64,000 bases of DNA from Saccharomycopsis crataegensis. Taxonomy: Eukaryota > Ascomycota > Saccharomycetes > Ascoideales > Saccharomycopsidaceae. The translations under genes and the position numbers were made by a program. Shown in pieces: positions 51,126 through 63,286 of this stretch. Location of the stretch: positions 496,001 through 560,000 of the forward strand of contig NW_027043824.1 of the NCBI RefSeq assembly GCF_037102585.1. Reading direction: 5' to 3'. How positions within the stretch are numbered: the stretch's first letter is position 1; each line of letters starts with the position of its first letter. Under the pieces are notes generated by a model that saw only the letters and a list, made by a program, of their open reading frames with translations, searched no databases and was not told where the DNA came from.

Positions 51126-52890
51126 TCATTTCCACCAGCTGTTTGGCTTACCATCATGAATAACCCCTTGCAAACCGGTTTGTTTTGGAATGTAGTTGAC
51201 TCTGTGGTAGGAGTTAATGTTCTTTCTCAAAACAATTTGGTAACAAGTGGCAGAACCTTGTCTGGAAATGATGGTGGAAGAAGCCAAGAAGAATTCCCAA
51301 ATTCTGAACCATCTGATCCCGTACTTGTTGACGACCTTGTCCTTGTTACCCATCCAGTTTCTGTACCATTTCCACAAAGTAGCAGAGTAGTGGACCCCGA
51401 TGTTATCAATGGAAACGACTTCGAAACCGTTGGCTTCCAACTTACCGACGTAGAAGTCCAATGGAGTGGAAGCGTCAGCACCTGGGAAAATGTACTTGTT
51501 CATGAACAAACCCCAGATCAAATCTTCGAATTGCCAGTACTTTCTCAACCCAGCGTATTGCAAGAAGAAAATACCATCGTCGGCCAACATATCGTTAACT
51601 TGTTGCAAGAAGGACCCGAGTTTTCTAACCCCAACGTGTTCGGACATTTCCAAACAAGTGATCTTGTCGTACCCACCTTCTGGAATTGGAGTGTCTCTGT
51701 AATCGGAACAAAGGATTCTCGATTGATCTGGAGAAACCCCGTATTTGGCCAAAGTGGCATTACCGTACTTGGTTTGGTTCTTACCTAAAGTGATACCGGT
51801 GACGTGGGCCCCTCTGGTGTAAGAAGCATAAGTGGCCAAAGTACCCCAACCACAACCCAAATCCAACATCTTTTCGCCTTTTTGCAAATCAATCTTGTCA
51901 CAAACAACCTTCAACTTGTTGTCTTGCAATTCTTCCAAAGTTTCTTCTCTGGTGATGTCAGAAATCACCCCGGAAGTATAAATCATTCTTGGACCCAAGA
52001 ACCAGGTGTAGAAATCATCACCTCTGTCATAATGGTCTCTGACTTGTTCTTCATCTTGAGATCTGGTGTGCATGATAACTTCTGGAATCATTCCCAACAA
52101 GAAGAATCTGAACAAAGAAACGGTGAATTGGAAAGTACACCAGTCGTGTCTGTATTCCAAAATATCCAAACAATCACCGTTGAAGCTGACCTTGTTTTCA
52201 AAGTACAATTCGTGGAAAGTTTCCCAAGGGATCTTGGAACCGTGGTATTTGGCGGCCAATTTTTCATCGTGGAAAGTCAAGTAGTGTTCAATTGGTTTAC
52301 CTGGCAACTTGACCTTTTCATTGATTCTTGGAGAGAAAGTCGAAACGATGGTCCAGTACCCTGTGAGGATTGGGAAGAAGAACAAAACGGTGAAGAATAA
52401 CCAGGTCTTGAACCCCCCGCCCAATTTTCTGGTGATGTACCATGGAACGGCGGCGATAGTACCAAAGACAAGAAGGTTAGAGAAACTCTTGGAACCTGGA
52501 CCATCGGCTGGCAATGGAGCATTCTTAATTGATGGGGACTAAAAGAATTGTCAATATTAATGATTATTCAAAAGAAAAAGAAAAACAGATTGAAAGTCCC
52601 AGGGACCAGGAAATCAACTGGAAGAAAGAACACAGAAATTATAGATTCTGAGAGTGAATCTACGAATGATCCAGAGAAATCGATAGATTCAAGAATCGAT
52701 TGTGCATATTCACGAAAATCTTCTTTGATTTGAATAAAAATTGATTCTTTTCACTCTGGCCAAATCATTTCTTCGTGGTGGTGGCGGTGGCATGATAACA
52801 TACATTGGTGGTGAGAATCCCACATTCCTTGGAAGGTGGAGGCTGGATAGGGGCCTCTGGGGTCTTGATGAATTCGAATTGATCAGACAT
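51126..52890 (-). CDS. MTS1: Sphingolipid C9-methyltransferase, two exons
   Basis: The enzyme methylates C-9 of the sphingoid base of fungal glucosylceramides using S-adenosylmethionine; it acts at ER membranes. I join exon 1 (52890-52804, 29 codons, MSDQFEFIKTPEAPIQ...) to exon 2 (52538-51126) for 499 aa. Exon 2 alone has no ATG start before PADGPGSKSF, and joining gives the family-like N-terminus SIKNAPLPADGPG. Two membrane segments lie near residues 45-100 (LLVFGTIAAVPWYI and TWLFFTVLFFFPILTGYW). The SAM site MLDLGCGWGTLA is near 245, followed by cyclopropane-synthase-type pieces CLEMSEHVGVRKL and QYAGLRKYW. It is convergent with RAD10. It is absent from S. cerevisiae but common in filamentous fungi and many other yeasts. 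Confidence 0.9.
52539..52803 (-). other. Spliceosomal intron of the C9-methyltransferase gene
   Basis: The intron is 265 nt and phase 0. The donor is GTATGT (52803-52798), the exact yeast consensus; the acceptor is TTTTAG ending at 52539. The branch site is weak: CATTAATAT lies about 25 nt before the acceptor. Unspliced reading meets a stop soon after the donor. Confidence 0.85.
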
Positions 52891-53593
52891 CTCTGAAAAA
52901 CTCAACAATGGTGTATAATAAGGAAAGAGGAGCCAGATACAACAACAGAGAAGAAAGAAAAAGAACTACGAATTTTTTCACCGGGGCGAAAGTGGAAAAA
53001 AAAAAAAAAAAACTGCTGCTGCTGCTGCTGCTGCCATAAAATGAACAGCTGGTAACTTTTTGCCTAAACGAGGCACGTGGCTTTTTCTTTTTTCCCTCCT
53101 CCTCTTCATTTTGGGAGACTTTTCAGATCAGGTCAACAACTACTATTTTACATTTGTTAAACTAAAGATACAACAAATAAGACAATTCAATTATAATGAT
53201 AATAAAACATATAGAAAAAACAAAAACACAAAACAAAAAATCACCTAAATTACATAAGATAAAAGTTTTTCTTGCTTCAAAAAAATAACAAAAAAGTAAC
53301 AATCAATAAGAAAACACCTGTATCGAGATCAACGCTAAAGCAATTTTAATCAGAGAGAATCCTCCCATTTCTTTTTCTTTCTTTCTTTTTTCTTTCTTCT
53401 GTCCATTCCATGGCTTCAACGTTCTTTTAATTGAAATTTCCTAAATTCATGGTAAACGTAGATCAGAAATCTCAATTTGTATCAGCGATTGAGAAAAACC
53501 ACATATAAATGCCATGCACAAGCATAACTGACGATTAAAGGAGAACCCAAAAGACAACCAAATAATAAAAAAGAACAAAAAAAAAAAAAAAAA
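52891..53593. promoter_or_regulatory. Promoter of the methyltransferase gene and PAL1 3' flank
   Basis: AT-rich with A and T runs. A CTG microsatellite of seven units (53013-53034) follows a 17-bp A run, within 130 bp of the ATG at 52890 and so probably in the 5' leader or core promoter. No further gene seen. Confidence 0.55.
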
Positions 53594-56169
53594 TCATTCA
53601 CGTTGGGTTCTAGAACGGCTAACTTTCAAACTTTTTACTCTATTCAACAACGAAGTCTTTTCACCACCATCAAATTTCACAACATCATCTTCACTCTTGC
53701 GTCTGTGCAGTTGCTGAGCATAAATGTCTGCTGACCCCCCATTATTACCAGTTGCCCCATTCAAAAGTCTTCTACTCAAAGATTTCTTTCTACCCAATGC
53801 CGATTGATCAAACTTGATTTCCTCTTGTAATGCCTGCTTGGACGCTGGTGCACCTTCCAAGAACGTAGACGAGCCTAATCCCAAAGTGGTTTCTCCATGG
53901 ACTGGTAGATCCTTCATCTTAGCATCAAACGCCACAAGTGACCCATTGTCATGGAATTTTAGCTTGCCAGAAGCAACTTTGGTTTGATACAAGCTGTCTC
54001 CCTCATCTGGGGTTTTTCCTAACACCGTGTCAATGGTTTGCTCCTTGGTGTTGTTTGGTCCTAAACCTTTAATAGAGGAATTTGGCCCATCTACCGGGAA
54101 GGCCATAACTGGAGCAACCTTGTTATTCTTGTTACGATGTGGGTTACACGCATCAAAGGGACCATCATGATGGAACGCCCCTCCAAATAACCCAGTAACG
54201 TCCAATCTGTCAATAGTATCAACACCAGCAGCCTTCTTGTCCTTGGCACGCTTACCACTGCCAGATTTGGATTTGCTGCTACTACCTTCCTTTGATTTAT
54301 GATGTCTGTGACGATGTCTTTGACGTCTTTCACGCTCTCTTTCTTTTTCTCTTTCGCGCTCTTTTCTCTTTTGCCTTTCTGTTTCTGTTTCACTTTCGCT
54401 ATCAAAACTGTATGAACCTTCATCATCTTTACTTTCAGTCTTAGCGGCTCTTCTCTTATCCTCTTCTTCTTCACGTCTTCTTCTTTCTCTTTTTTCTTCT
54501 TCACGTCTTCTTCTTTCACGTTCTCTTCTTTTGGCTTCTTCTCTTTCCTTTTCACGTCTTCTAGCTTCTTCTCTTTCCCTTTCGCGTCTTCTAGCTTCTT
54601 CACGTTCTCTTCTTTCGTCATCGGCTGAGGGGTCAAGAGATCTGGAATTACCACTTCTGGAAACACCCCTAGTAGAAGATTTTCTTGGAGCTTCTCTTTC
54701 ATCTTCAGATACTTCACTGCCTGACTCACTGGAATACGAATCAGATTCAGAATATGAGTGTCTTCTATGGTGGCGGGAACCAGAGCGAGATTTGGAGCCG
54801 GAAGAGTATTTTGTTGACGAAGGTGTAGATCTAGATACGTGTGTTTTTCTAGAACTGGAAGAGCCATCTAATGTAACAGCATCAGAAAATGGATTCTTAG
54901 AACGAGGGCGTGGAGGTGGAACAGCCATACTAAACGTGTTAGTTGTTAATCAAATATAAGATGGAAAAAAAAAAAAAGGAAATGATCAATTTTTTTTCTT
55001 CTGTTGCTATTTGTTTGGGGAAAGAGTCTAGCGATTCCAAAAGCTTGGTATAGAAATATAAGATCCGATGTCTCACAATTGCTGTTGTCAAGAAGGTAAA
55101 TCGTCAGATGAAACAGAACACAATTCACCTGAAGGAATTTTTATACTAATAAAAAAAAACAAATGGCCAATCGATTCAGAAAAAAACAAATAAGTAAATA
55201 AATAATAAATTAGCAATGTTAAGAATTGGACATGAAGTGAGATGAAAAGGAAAAATTTCTTGTTTCATATAGTAGTACCATGGAGGAGGGGCTGTAATTC
55301 TCGAGCAACACATTAATGTGAAGGGCGGAGCAACGCTAGCGTCCAAGCATCAGTACATGTGGCCGGAATTTTTTTCTTTTTTTGTGTTGTTCAAGTAGGC
55401 CATCTCTTCTCATACCATAGATCTGATTGACACATAACAAATGGATAAACAAATATCAAATATTTCAGAGATGATATTTCCTATTATCCTTTATATTGTT
55501 TGACCTCTTGTAAGAAAAAAAAAAAACAGGGATATTTGGTGCAGATCATCGAAAACGCCCGGGGCTTTAACAAAAAAGAAAAAATTGAAACCAGATTTTG
55601 ATTAAATGATAATGGTGATGATGATGATAATAATAAGGAGAAGAAATCTCGGATCAAGGTACCTTGAAAGATAACAAAAACCAATCAACAGACGATTACC
55701 CCCTTCCCCTTCGAATAATCATGACGTAAGACATCAACAACTTGTAATTGTAATTGCTAACGCTCACGAATCAAACCTCTTATCTCACAAAACAAAGCAA
55801 CAATAACAAGGGGAAAAAAAGTGAAATGAAAAATCAATAAACAAAAAGCAAATTAAAAAAAAAAGACAATACATACCCATTTCTTGAACCCAGTTGCAGA
55901 CTTTTTCTGCCATTTGCTGAACTGCCTTCTTTTCTTGTTCTAGAACGCTCATAGCCATCGGAGTAAGCATCGCTACCCTCGTCATCGGAATAATGCTTTG
56001 TGCGGTAACTTTTAGGACTTTCTTCATCAGAAAAGAAGGCGTTGTACTTGTTTTTATTTTGAGACATTGTGCTGCTTTGATAATGGTGATTGGAACGTGA
56101 ATCGCTAGTAGTATTAACCAAACTTCCGGTTGAACGACTATAGTTTGAATGTTTACTATAAGTTGCCAT
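53594..56169 (-). CDS. PAL1: Pal1-family cell morphology and endocytosis protein, two exons
   Basis: Pal1 proteins act at cortical endocytic sites and the growing tip or septum. Exon 1 (56169-55877, 97 codons plus 2 nt) and exon 2 (54929-53594) join in phase 2 to give 542 aa. Exon 1 encodes a Ser/Tyr/Asp-rich N-terminus (MATYSKHSNYSRSTGS...). Exon 2 starts MAVPPPRPRSKNPFSD, with an NPF motif for EH-domain partners. It then has Ser/Arg-rich and long Arg/Glu coiled stretches (about 200-300). The Pal1 core follows, VDTIDRLDVTGLFGGAFHHD and GPFDACNPHRN, near residues 335-375. A Lys/Arg-rich tail ends the protein. A 444-aa form starting at the exon 2 ATG is also possible. The family assignment rests on the exon 2 core and is firm; the exon 1 junction is inferred from splice signals. 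Confidence 0.85.
54930..55876 (-). other. Long spliceosomal intron of PAL1
   Basis: The intron is 947 nt, long for a yeast, and phase 2. The donor is GTATGT (55876-55871). The branch site is AACTAAC (54944-54938), one base off TACTAAC. The acceptor is TTTAG ending at 54930, only about 9 nt after the branch A. The joined codon is GG|T, glycine, and reads straight into the exon 2 ATG. No convincing C/D or H/ACA snoRNA was found inside. Confidence 0.75.
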
Positions 56170-57900
56170 AATATTTTGCAAGCAGTTTTCCTTTGTTTTT
56201 CCCCTAGTCTATTATCTTTTTTTTCTTATTTTACTTTATTTCCTTGGATTTCAATTTCTGGCAGGAATAGAATGAGGGTAGGTACTTGAATAATTTATAA
56301 ACATATATATATATATATATGTATATATATAAATTATATTACCTGATAGGACCCAGTAAATGATAATAATTGATCAAGAACGATAGCAAGATGGCAAAGT
56401 TCACAACAAACAAGGAGGGAGAAGGGAAAAATAAAAATAAAAAAAAAAAAAGACAGAAAACGTAACAAACAAAGAAAGAAAGAAAGAAAAAAAAAAAAAA
56501 AGTGATGCGCGCACTCCCAGCACACGCCACCCACCGCCCGACTGCCAAAAATAGATGGCCTTTTATACAAACAAACACTCACAAAAAGCAACAACAGCGT
56601 AACCACTACATTGTTATTATGGATGGCATAGTGTTACTATTCTTATTGTTATTCGTCATCATCATCATCTTATTATTATTATTACGGGTGGCTATAGTAC
56701 ATTGTGGAGGCTATATTATTATACAGTACAGTGTTTCTTTGCTACGATCCATCATTCGCTTCCTCGTGCTTGCTTTTTATTTTAGCCCCCCTCGCCAGAC
56801 ATTTTTTAGTAGGAATGGACAACGCCCACCCAAACTATGTGTGGTTAATTAATTAGCTTATTATCGGTGACGCATCACTGCCCCCGCGATACGACCACTA
56901 CTATTATTAGCAGATGGCCCTCATTGATAACTGGACGACTTTTGACACTTTCAGTGCTGCCCATCTAGACCACCACAAACACAAAAACAAACACAAACAA
57001 CAACAAACAACAAACAACAAACACGGTTGTTATCTGTCTATACATTGCCCTTTGTTTCTATACAAGTAGCGTGTAATGGTCGATGACACTGCCACATGAC
57101 CCGTTTTGAGGAACCCTTAGCTGTCATAGGTTACCCGCATGACGCGCACTCCCTCACGGACCCTTCTGATTAGATAAGCAATGAGGTAATGGCAGGTGCC
57201 ACTGGTGTTGGGTCCCTCGTCTTTTTTTTTTACTGTAATTCTGGTGATGAGTTAACATTGCTTGTTTGGTTCAGGTGTTGTTTGTAGGCTGTAGTATTTC
57301 GAGACAACTCGTGATGATGGGAATATTGCCTACACAAATTGTGTGAGCTCACCGTATAAATTGCAACCCAGTTGACAGACAACCTTTAATTCTATATATC
57401 CCTACCCCTAAGAACAAATGAGCTGCAACAATAATGTATAGTGAAATACAATGTATAAAAGAAATCTTTAAGAAGAAGTATAATATAATAGTGATATTAG
57501 GTATATAATATAAAATAGCAACCGAAAACAAATCAGCTAAGGAAACTCGCCATAATAATTAGCAACAATAATAGAATGAACCGAAAAAAAAAAAGTGACA
57601 AACCGATGTCAAATTATTATTAAATATTTCAGAAAAACAAGAACAAGAACAAAAAAAAAAATATAAAAAAAAAAGAAAAGAATTCTCAAGAACCTATCAA
57701 AGGAAAAAATTTAATTAGAAAATACAAGCCAGTCGTAGATAAGAATAATAAAAAAAGCTTCGTAAGCAGTTGTGGTTATGTTTATGGTTGTGTCGTAGTT
57801 GTGGTTATCGTTTGTGTCGTAGTTGTGGTTAGAGTTATGATTGTAGTTGTAGTTGTAGGAATGAATGGTAAAATGGGTTTATGATCATTAGGAAATGTTG

Positions 57901-57931
<31 letters not shown>
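56170..57931. promoter_or_regulatory. PAL1 promoter and 3' flank of the polyglutamine gene
   Basis: A 1.76-kb spacer. An AT microsatellite lies at 56302-56330. A-rich blocks lie at 56430-56500, with ATT/ATC triplet runs near 56640-56690. A CAAACAA/ACAACAAA-rich block lies at 56975-57025. A run of GTAGTTGTGGTTA-like units lies at 57765-57855, and an AAT repeat at 57901-57930 just beyond the upstream gene's stop. No gene is supported. Confidence 0.5.
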
Positions 57932-58582
57932 CTACCTTTTCAAACCAGGAGTTTCGTATTGCGAAACCAGACTCATTTGGGACAATTGTGAGGTCGCAGA
58001 GCTGACTGAGCTTCTAGAAACAGAAGTCATGGAAAAAGAATTGGTATTGGAATTCGAATTTCTCGAAGGAAGTGAGTTTCTGGTTTGTGGAGGAGAATAA
58101 AATTCTTTATTATTATTAATCAGTCCAAGACTGCCTCTCTTGGACATGGCAAACGATGTTTGCATTGCTGGAGGGGAAATTGGCAAATTTCTCTCGTATT
58201 TGTTATACATCAAATTGGTATTCTGATTACTATTGATTCGTAAAGTAGGAACCGATCTGATTTTTTTAAGTCTTGACACTTGTTGTTGTTGTTGCTGTTG
58301 CTGTTGCTGTTGTCTCCGGGAATGAAGAATAGACCTCGATCCTAGTTTCGAAGTTGGGAAGGTGTCCGAAATAGGAGAGCAAGCTGGCGAGGTCATTGGT
58401 GAAGAGGTCATCAGGGGATTCGCTAGCAAAAGTGGTGGTAAAGAAGGAAGAGCTTTCTGTTTTGGATCGATTGATTCGACATCGCTATTCCGGGTGGGCG
58501 ATTCATTGATGTTATTACAATTATTACTTCTCTTGAAATTAAACATTGATTTCTTAGACATCAATTTACCAAATTGCAGAGT

Positions 58583-58618
<36 letters not shown>

Positions 58619-59626
58619 ATTGATAGAGTTCTCATTACATCTTTTGAGGAAGTCATTGTAAGTTGACTCGTTATCTTCACACTCATCATTGAGCTCGTCA
58701 TCTCGATTATCCACTCCAAACATATCTAGTTCCTGATCGTTGGCGTCAGCAAGATATTGGTTGTTGGTTAATGTGGTTGACGACGACTTCATCAATTGGT
58801 CAATATCTTCTTGATCAATACCGAAAAAGCTAGGGTTCTTATAAACCACGTTTTCTCGAATAATCTCACTACCTCTCTGGCTCAATGGGCCTTGTCTTTG
58901 GGAATCATCAAAGGTATCAATCGATGTTGTGGCGGTGATCATTGAATAATTATTTAGTGAAGAGATGAATGATGACTCAGGAGAACACACAGAATTGGAA
59001 TTTCTATGGTGTGAATCGCCGGCAGAATTTGGATTATTATTGTTGTTGTTATTTCCAATGAAAGTTTGGTCACTATCGTCGATTATTGTTAAGAAATCTT
59101 CTTGGTCGTCGCTCGTTGGGAACGAGCCCAGTTTTTTAGGAGGCTTAACAAATAATTTTCTGAATGACGAGGAAATTTTCGAATTAGGAGCAGAGCCGAC
59201 ACTAGAGATCGAACTGATGGAGCTGGCAGTGGTTGCTGACCGTGACCGCGATTGGCTACGTAAAAACTCCACATCGTCTTTATTATTTATACCATTCGCC
59301 ATCAAGGCTATGCTGCCATTCAAACTGTTGTGTTGGCTATTCATGCTATTGTTGTGACAGTTCTGGACCATTGCTTTATCAAATGATGATCCTGGGGATC
59401 TAGTACTACCACTATTATTATTGCTAGGGCCAGAAGTGGTAATGTAATTATCGATAGTGGCTGCTCTAGTTAACGTTTGTTTAGGAGTGAAATTTAGGTC
59501 TGTCTCAGATATCCGTCGCAAGGCGCTGTTGTGCTCGGCACTATTTATGTAGTCAATGCTCTTAATATTATTGGGGAGATTGAGAGTCGCTAATGAAGGA
59601 GTTGTATTAGCAGTGACCTTATTCAT
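57932..59626 (-). CDS. Polyglutamine- and Ser/Asn-rich protein, unknown function
   Basis: A 564-aa protein, family not recognised. It has no signal peptide or membrane span. Two Gln runs, 11-12 residues each, lie near 337-348 and 438-448. A short Asn run is near 195. More conserved-looking islands are SSFRKLFVKPPKKLGSFPTS (about 150-170), YKNPSFFGIDQEDIDQLMKS (about 260-280), MSKKSMFNFKRSN (about 355) and VSRLKKIRSVPTLRIN (about 450). These basic Ser-Pro-containing pieces, with many SP and TP sites (TSSPMTSPACSPISDTFPTS), suggest a phosphorylated regulatory or cortical protein. That is inference only. Start at the ATG 59626; stop followed by an AAT microsatellite. Confidence 0.75.
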
Positions 59627-60066
59627 TATGATAAAAATAAAATTGTTATTGAAGTATTTGTAAACTAAACACCGGTTTTTCTTATTTTTTTTTTTTTTTT
59701 TTCTTTGATGCGTGTGGTTGGTGAAAATTTCCCGTTATGGATTGCAAGCAAAACAAAACACAAGTCAAAAAAAAAATAAATGCTAGAACAATAAATTCGG
59801 GATCTTCAAGTGCTTAGTGCGAAGCGGATTGGAAAGTTCCACAACTGATAGAGTTTTGATAGTGATTTAAAATTCACCGTGTGTGGTGAAATAATGCGGG
59901 CCAAATAGGAGGTTGGAAAAGTAAAAAAAAAAAAAAAAACAACAGATCTGTCAGCGCGGAGGACGTCAAATCTTTTTGTTTATATAATTGAGAGGAAGAG
60001 AAGAATTGTTTATGATATAAATATTCTGTGATGCAAACTATGACAAAGCGCGTCTGTGTGTATTAC

Positions 60067-60112
<46 letters not shown>

Positions 60113-63100
60113 TGTGTGTGTACCTGTAGATCAAAAGAGATCCCCAATCAAGCCAAACGACCGGCATTCGATGCTTCTCCTTAATTACTGGATGCAACAC
60201 CATGCATTGGACTGCACTACGACGTGATGGTCACATCGATCCCGCACCACACTCACCAACGACGGTTCATATTGATTCTTATATTGGTGATATTATATAT
60301 ATATATATATATATACATGTATGATAGAATATATTGCTGACACGAAAAAAGAAGATCGCTCGCACTAAGATTATCAATAATTAGCATTCATTTGGCAACA
60401 GATGCAAATCGGCAATCCACGAAGATCTCCGACATGCTTTAGACTGTCTGTATGAACGTTGAAATGTGTTAGGACAACCTAATTACCCAATAATCGAATC
60501 TATTACTTATCAATAAGCCACAAGAAAGGGTTGCAACTTCACACTAGCTGGAAATCATAAGAGCTCAATCGTGTTCTTATCAACCAACCTCCCTAATTTC
60601 TAATAACTTGCTTCCGTACCTACCTTAATCGAATGCCCCTCCACTAAAAACATAAATCTATCATGTATCTTGGTTAATCTCTAAAGGAATTTTTTTTTTT
60701 TTTTAGTACCTGTATTACTGGTTCTTTCATATGGTACACCCGTCTAGACCTTACTCCTTTTCCACGACATTTTGGCTGTACTGCATTTTCAATCCAACTT
60801 TTCCAGGCAAAACCAATCGGATCAAATTCATTTTTGACAAAAGTAAGGGGCAGGGGTAATATTAACCATCATAAAGCTTATTAAACCCATCCTAGATCCC
60901 AGACGATCAATTTTTCATTTCCAATTTTCGATTTTTTGATTTTTCAATTTTTTTTTTTTCCTCTTCCCTGTTATTGTCCTGCAACTGTCATTGCATACGG
61001 TAGGTACCTTTTTGCTTATTATTTTGGCCTTAAGTCACTATCATTGCATAAGTAGGTACCTTTTGGTAATTATTTTTTTTTGCGGAGATGAAAAATGATC
61101 CTTGGAATAAAATAATCCCATGACAATGCTAGGCGAGAAATAATAATCCCGTGAGAGTCCTTAGGAAGTATACCAAACGAGGTTATTCATAACAAACAAT
61201 AACCGGCAATATGCAGTTTTTTATTATTATTTTTTTTTTCTCTCTCTCCTTCCTTCCTTCTTATTTTGGGAGCTCAAAAAGATTCGTCATGTCATCATCC
61301 TGGTATGATCTGGAAGAATAGGGTGGAGAAAGGGATATTCAGTAGTTACCACTACAAACTAGGAGTCGTGAATAGTAATAGACTGTAGGTATCCAAGAAT
61401 TCATCAATCTGTCACCAGTATCGTATGTGCTACTGTTCCTTTCCTCCCCTCCCCCATTTTGCGACACATTCTAACTGTACATTTCAATTTCCTTTGGACT
61501 CTTCAGAAATATCCAATATATATATATAGGAAGAGTCGATAATAATATCTTGCGATCCAAAAGTTTTTTTTTTTCCCCCTAAAGTACTCGCTATCAATGT
61601 ACTGTATAAATATTGCAGCAGAACGATATATTAGATGGACATAATGATCATTGGATGATATCTTTTCTTCCATTCACAATTCTATTATGTATTAGATCAG
61701 CTCGACCAAGATGATATGAAGGAGTTTTCGAAGAAATTCAAGCACTAATGTTAGAATATTTGCATTCTTGGATGCACAAACGTTTGTTATAGTGATGATA
61801 ATGTTCACTATGGTGTTAATAATGCATCATTGAAAAAAAACAAAAAAACAACAACATCTACTTCCAATAATCATCTATGGTTCTTCAAAAATCCTTCATC
61901 GTGAAATTTATCACCAGCAATTATAATTTCTGAAAAAAAAAAAAGTATTTCATTTGTAGATCATTTGTTCTCACCAACAATAACGTATAATGATAACTCT
62001 TTGTATTGCCAAATGAGAACCAGTCTACATTCTGCCACTTAATCCACAAGAATATTGATATAATTTTTGTCCCAGGAGCAATTTCCAAATCATAACTCTT
62101 CTATGTCTCTATTCTACAATAGGGCATGCATTCTCTTTGTAGAAAATATCATCGGAAACTGGGCGCAATTATTACCTTAAGATTTAATTCCAAATCATCA
62201 TTCTTCCTATGTCTCTATTCTACAATAGGGCATAGTGAATTCGCTTTTGTAGTTGTTGGTCTGGTTCGGCTAATGGATGGTTACTAGGGGTGGGCATAGT
62301 GGATTCCCTTTTGTAGATGCTGGTCTGGTTCGGCTAATGGATGGTTACTAGGGGTGGGCATAATGGACTCCATCAATACATTTGAGCTGGTTTAGCAACA
62401 GCTTTTAAGTAGGAAAAATCGTCAGAAACTCAACACAATTTTTTTTTTTGCCTGGGGTCCAATTCCAAATCATGATTTAATCATCTCATGGGCTCAAACT
62501 TTTTTCTGTATTTTTTGGGTTCTGTTTGTAGAAAAGTTCATACAAGTGTTCTGTTGGTACTAATTGGCTTGCTGTTGTAATAACAGCGATCTTTCACAAC
62601 GATAATTAACATCTTCCAATCTTGAAGCATCATTTATTCTTCAGTCATTTTAATCAATAAGAAAAAAAAAATTAAAAATAAATTAATACTAAAGTAGTAG
62701 TAACATCATTTTCAAATGACTTCTCATCTACCATGGACTCAAAATAAAAAAAAAAGGAAATGAAATGAAAAAAAAAAAATTAAAAACATATTCATAGAAT
62801 TTATCTTGAATCCAGGATTTGGAGAAACCATATAAACAAATAGGATATCACAGAAAAAGAAGAAGAAGAAAAAAAAATAAAAAAATAAAAAAATGAAAGA
62901 GACAAGGTATAAGATAAAGCTAATCTAATTCATAAATGTGAATCAAAATAAGCCAATCGATAAATATAAACCACACAGAGAAACCAAAATAAACCAAATA
63001 ATTAATCCGTAATAAATAATAGAGGAAGATTTCTTTAAAACGAACCAAAAATATCATAATATAAATTCCGAAAGAAAAAAAATAATATACATAACCTTAA

Positions 63101-63286
63101 TACATTCCTTCCATTACCATTACCATTACTCAAAGAAAAGCTCCTTCTTTTCCAAAAAAAAAAAAAAAAAAAAAAGCCCCCCCAATATGAACACAGTGAA
63201 GAATTAATAAGTAATAGTAGAAAATAATAAATAATAATAAAAAAAAAAAAAATGATGACCACAAAGAACCACGGAGTTCACATTAA
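59627..63286. other. Gene-free 3.7-kb spacer with local repeats
   Basis: No gene is supported. Contents in order: a T run (59684-59702); an A run (59923-59939); a CATA/AT microsatellite (60067-60108); an AT run (60291-60315); paired copies of ATTGCATA..GTAGGTACCTTTT at 60991-61013 and 61043-61063; paired AATAATCCC(A/G)TGA segments near 61110 and 61142; the repeats at 62085-62480, listed separately; and A-rich DNA up to the kinase stop. Much of it may be promoter for the polyglutamine gene, whose ATG is at 59626. Confidence 0.5.
62228..62370. repeat. 64-bp tandem repeat inside a larger degenerate duplication
   Basis: GGGCATAGTG starts at 62228 and 62292, and a third start GGGCATAATG at 62356, period 64 bp. 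The units share GGTCTGGTTCGGCTAATGG. A related start, GGGCATGCATTCTC, lies at 62128. The flanks GAAAATATCATCGGAAACT (near 62147) and GGAAAAATCGTCAGAAACT (near 62413), each followed by AATTCCAAATCAT, show an older duplication of about 270 bp around it. Confidence 0.8.

Noticed and set aside
54091-54867. 258-codon frame overlapping PAL1 on the same strand
   Set aside because: An alternative frame through Arg/Glu-rich low-complexity codons; the PAL1 frame carries the conserved core.
54930-55876. A snoRNA inside the PAL1 intron
   Set aside because: Only imperfect C-box-like and scattered CTGA motifs on the sense strand, without a terminal stem.
57880-57934. A 3' intron in the polyglutamine gene (GTAGGT at the stop codon)
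   Set aside because: The donor is non-consensus and no branch site with a nearby acceptor follows; the stop with an AAT microsatellite behind it is simpler.
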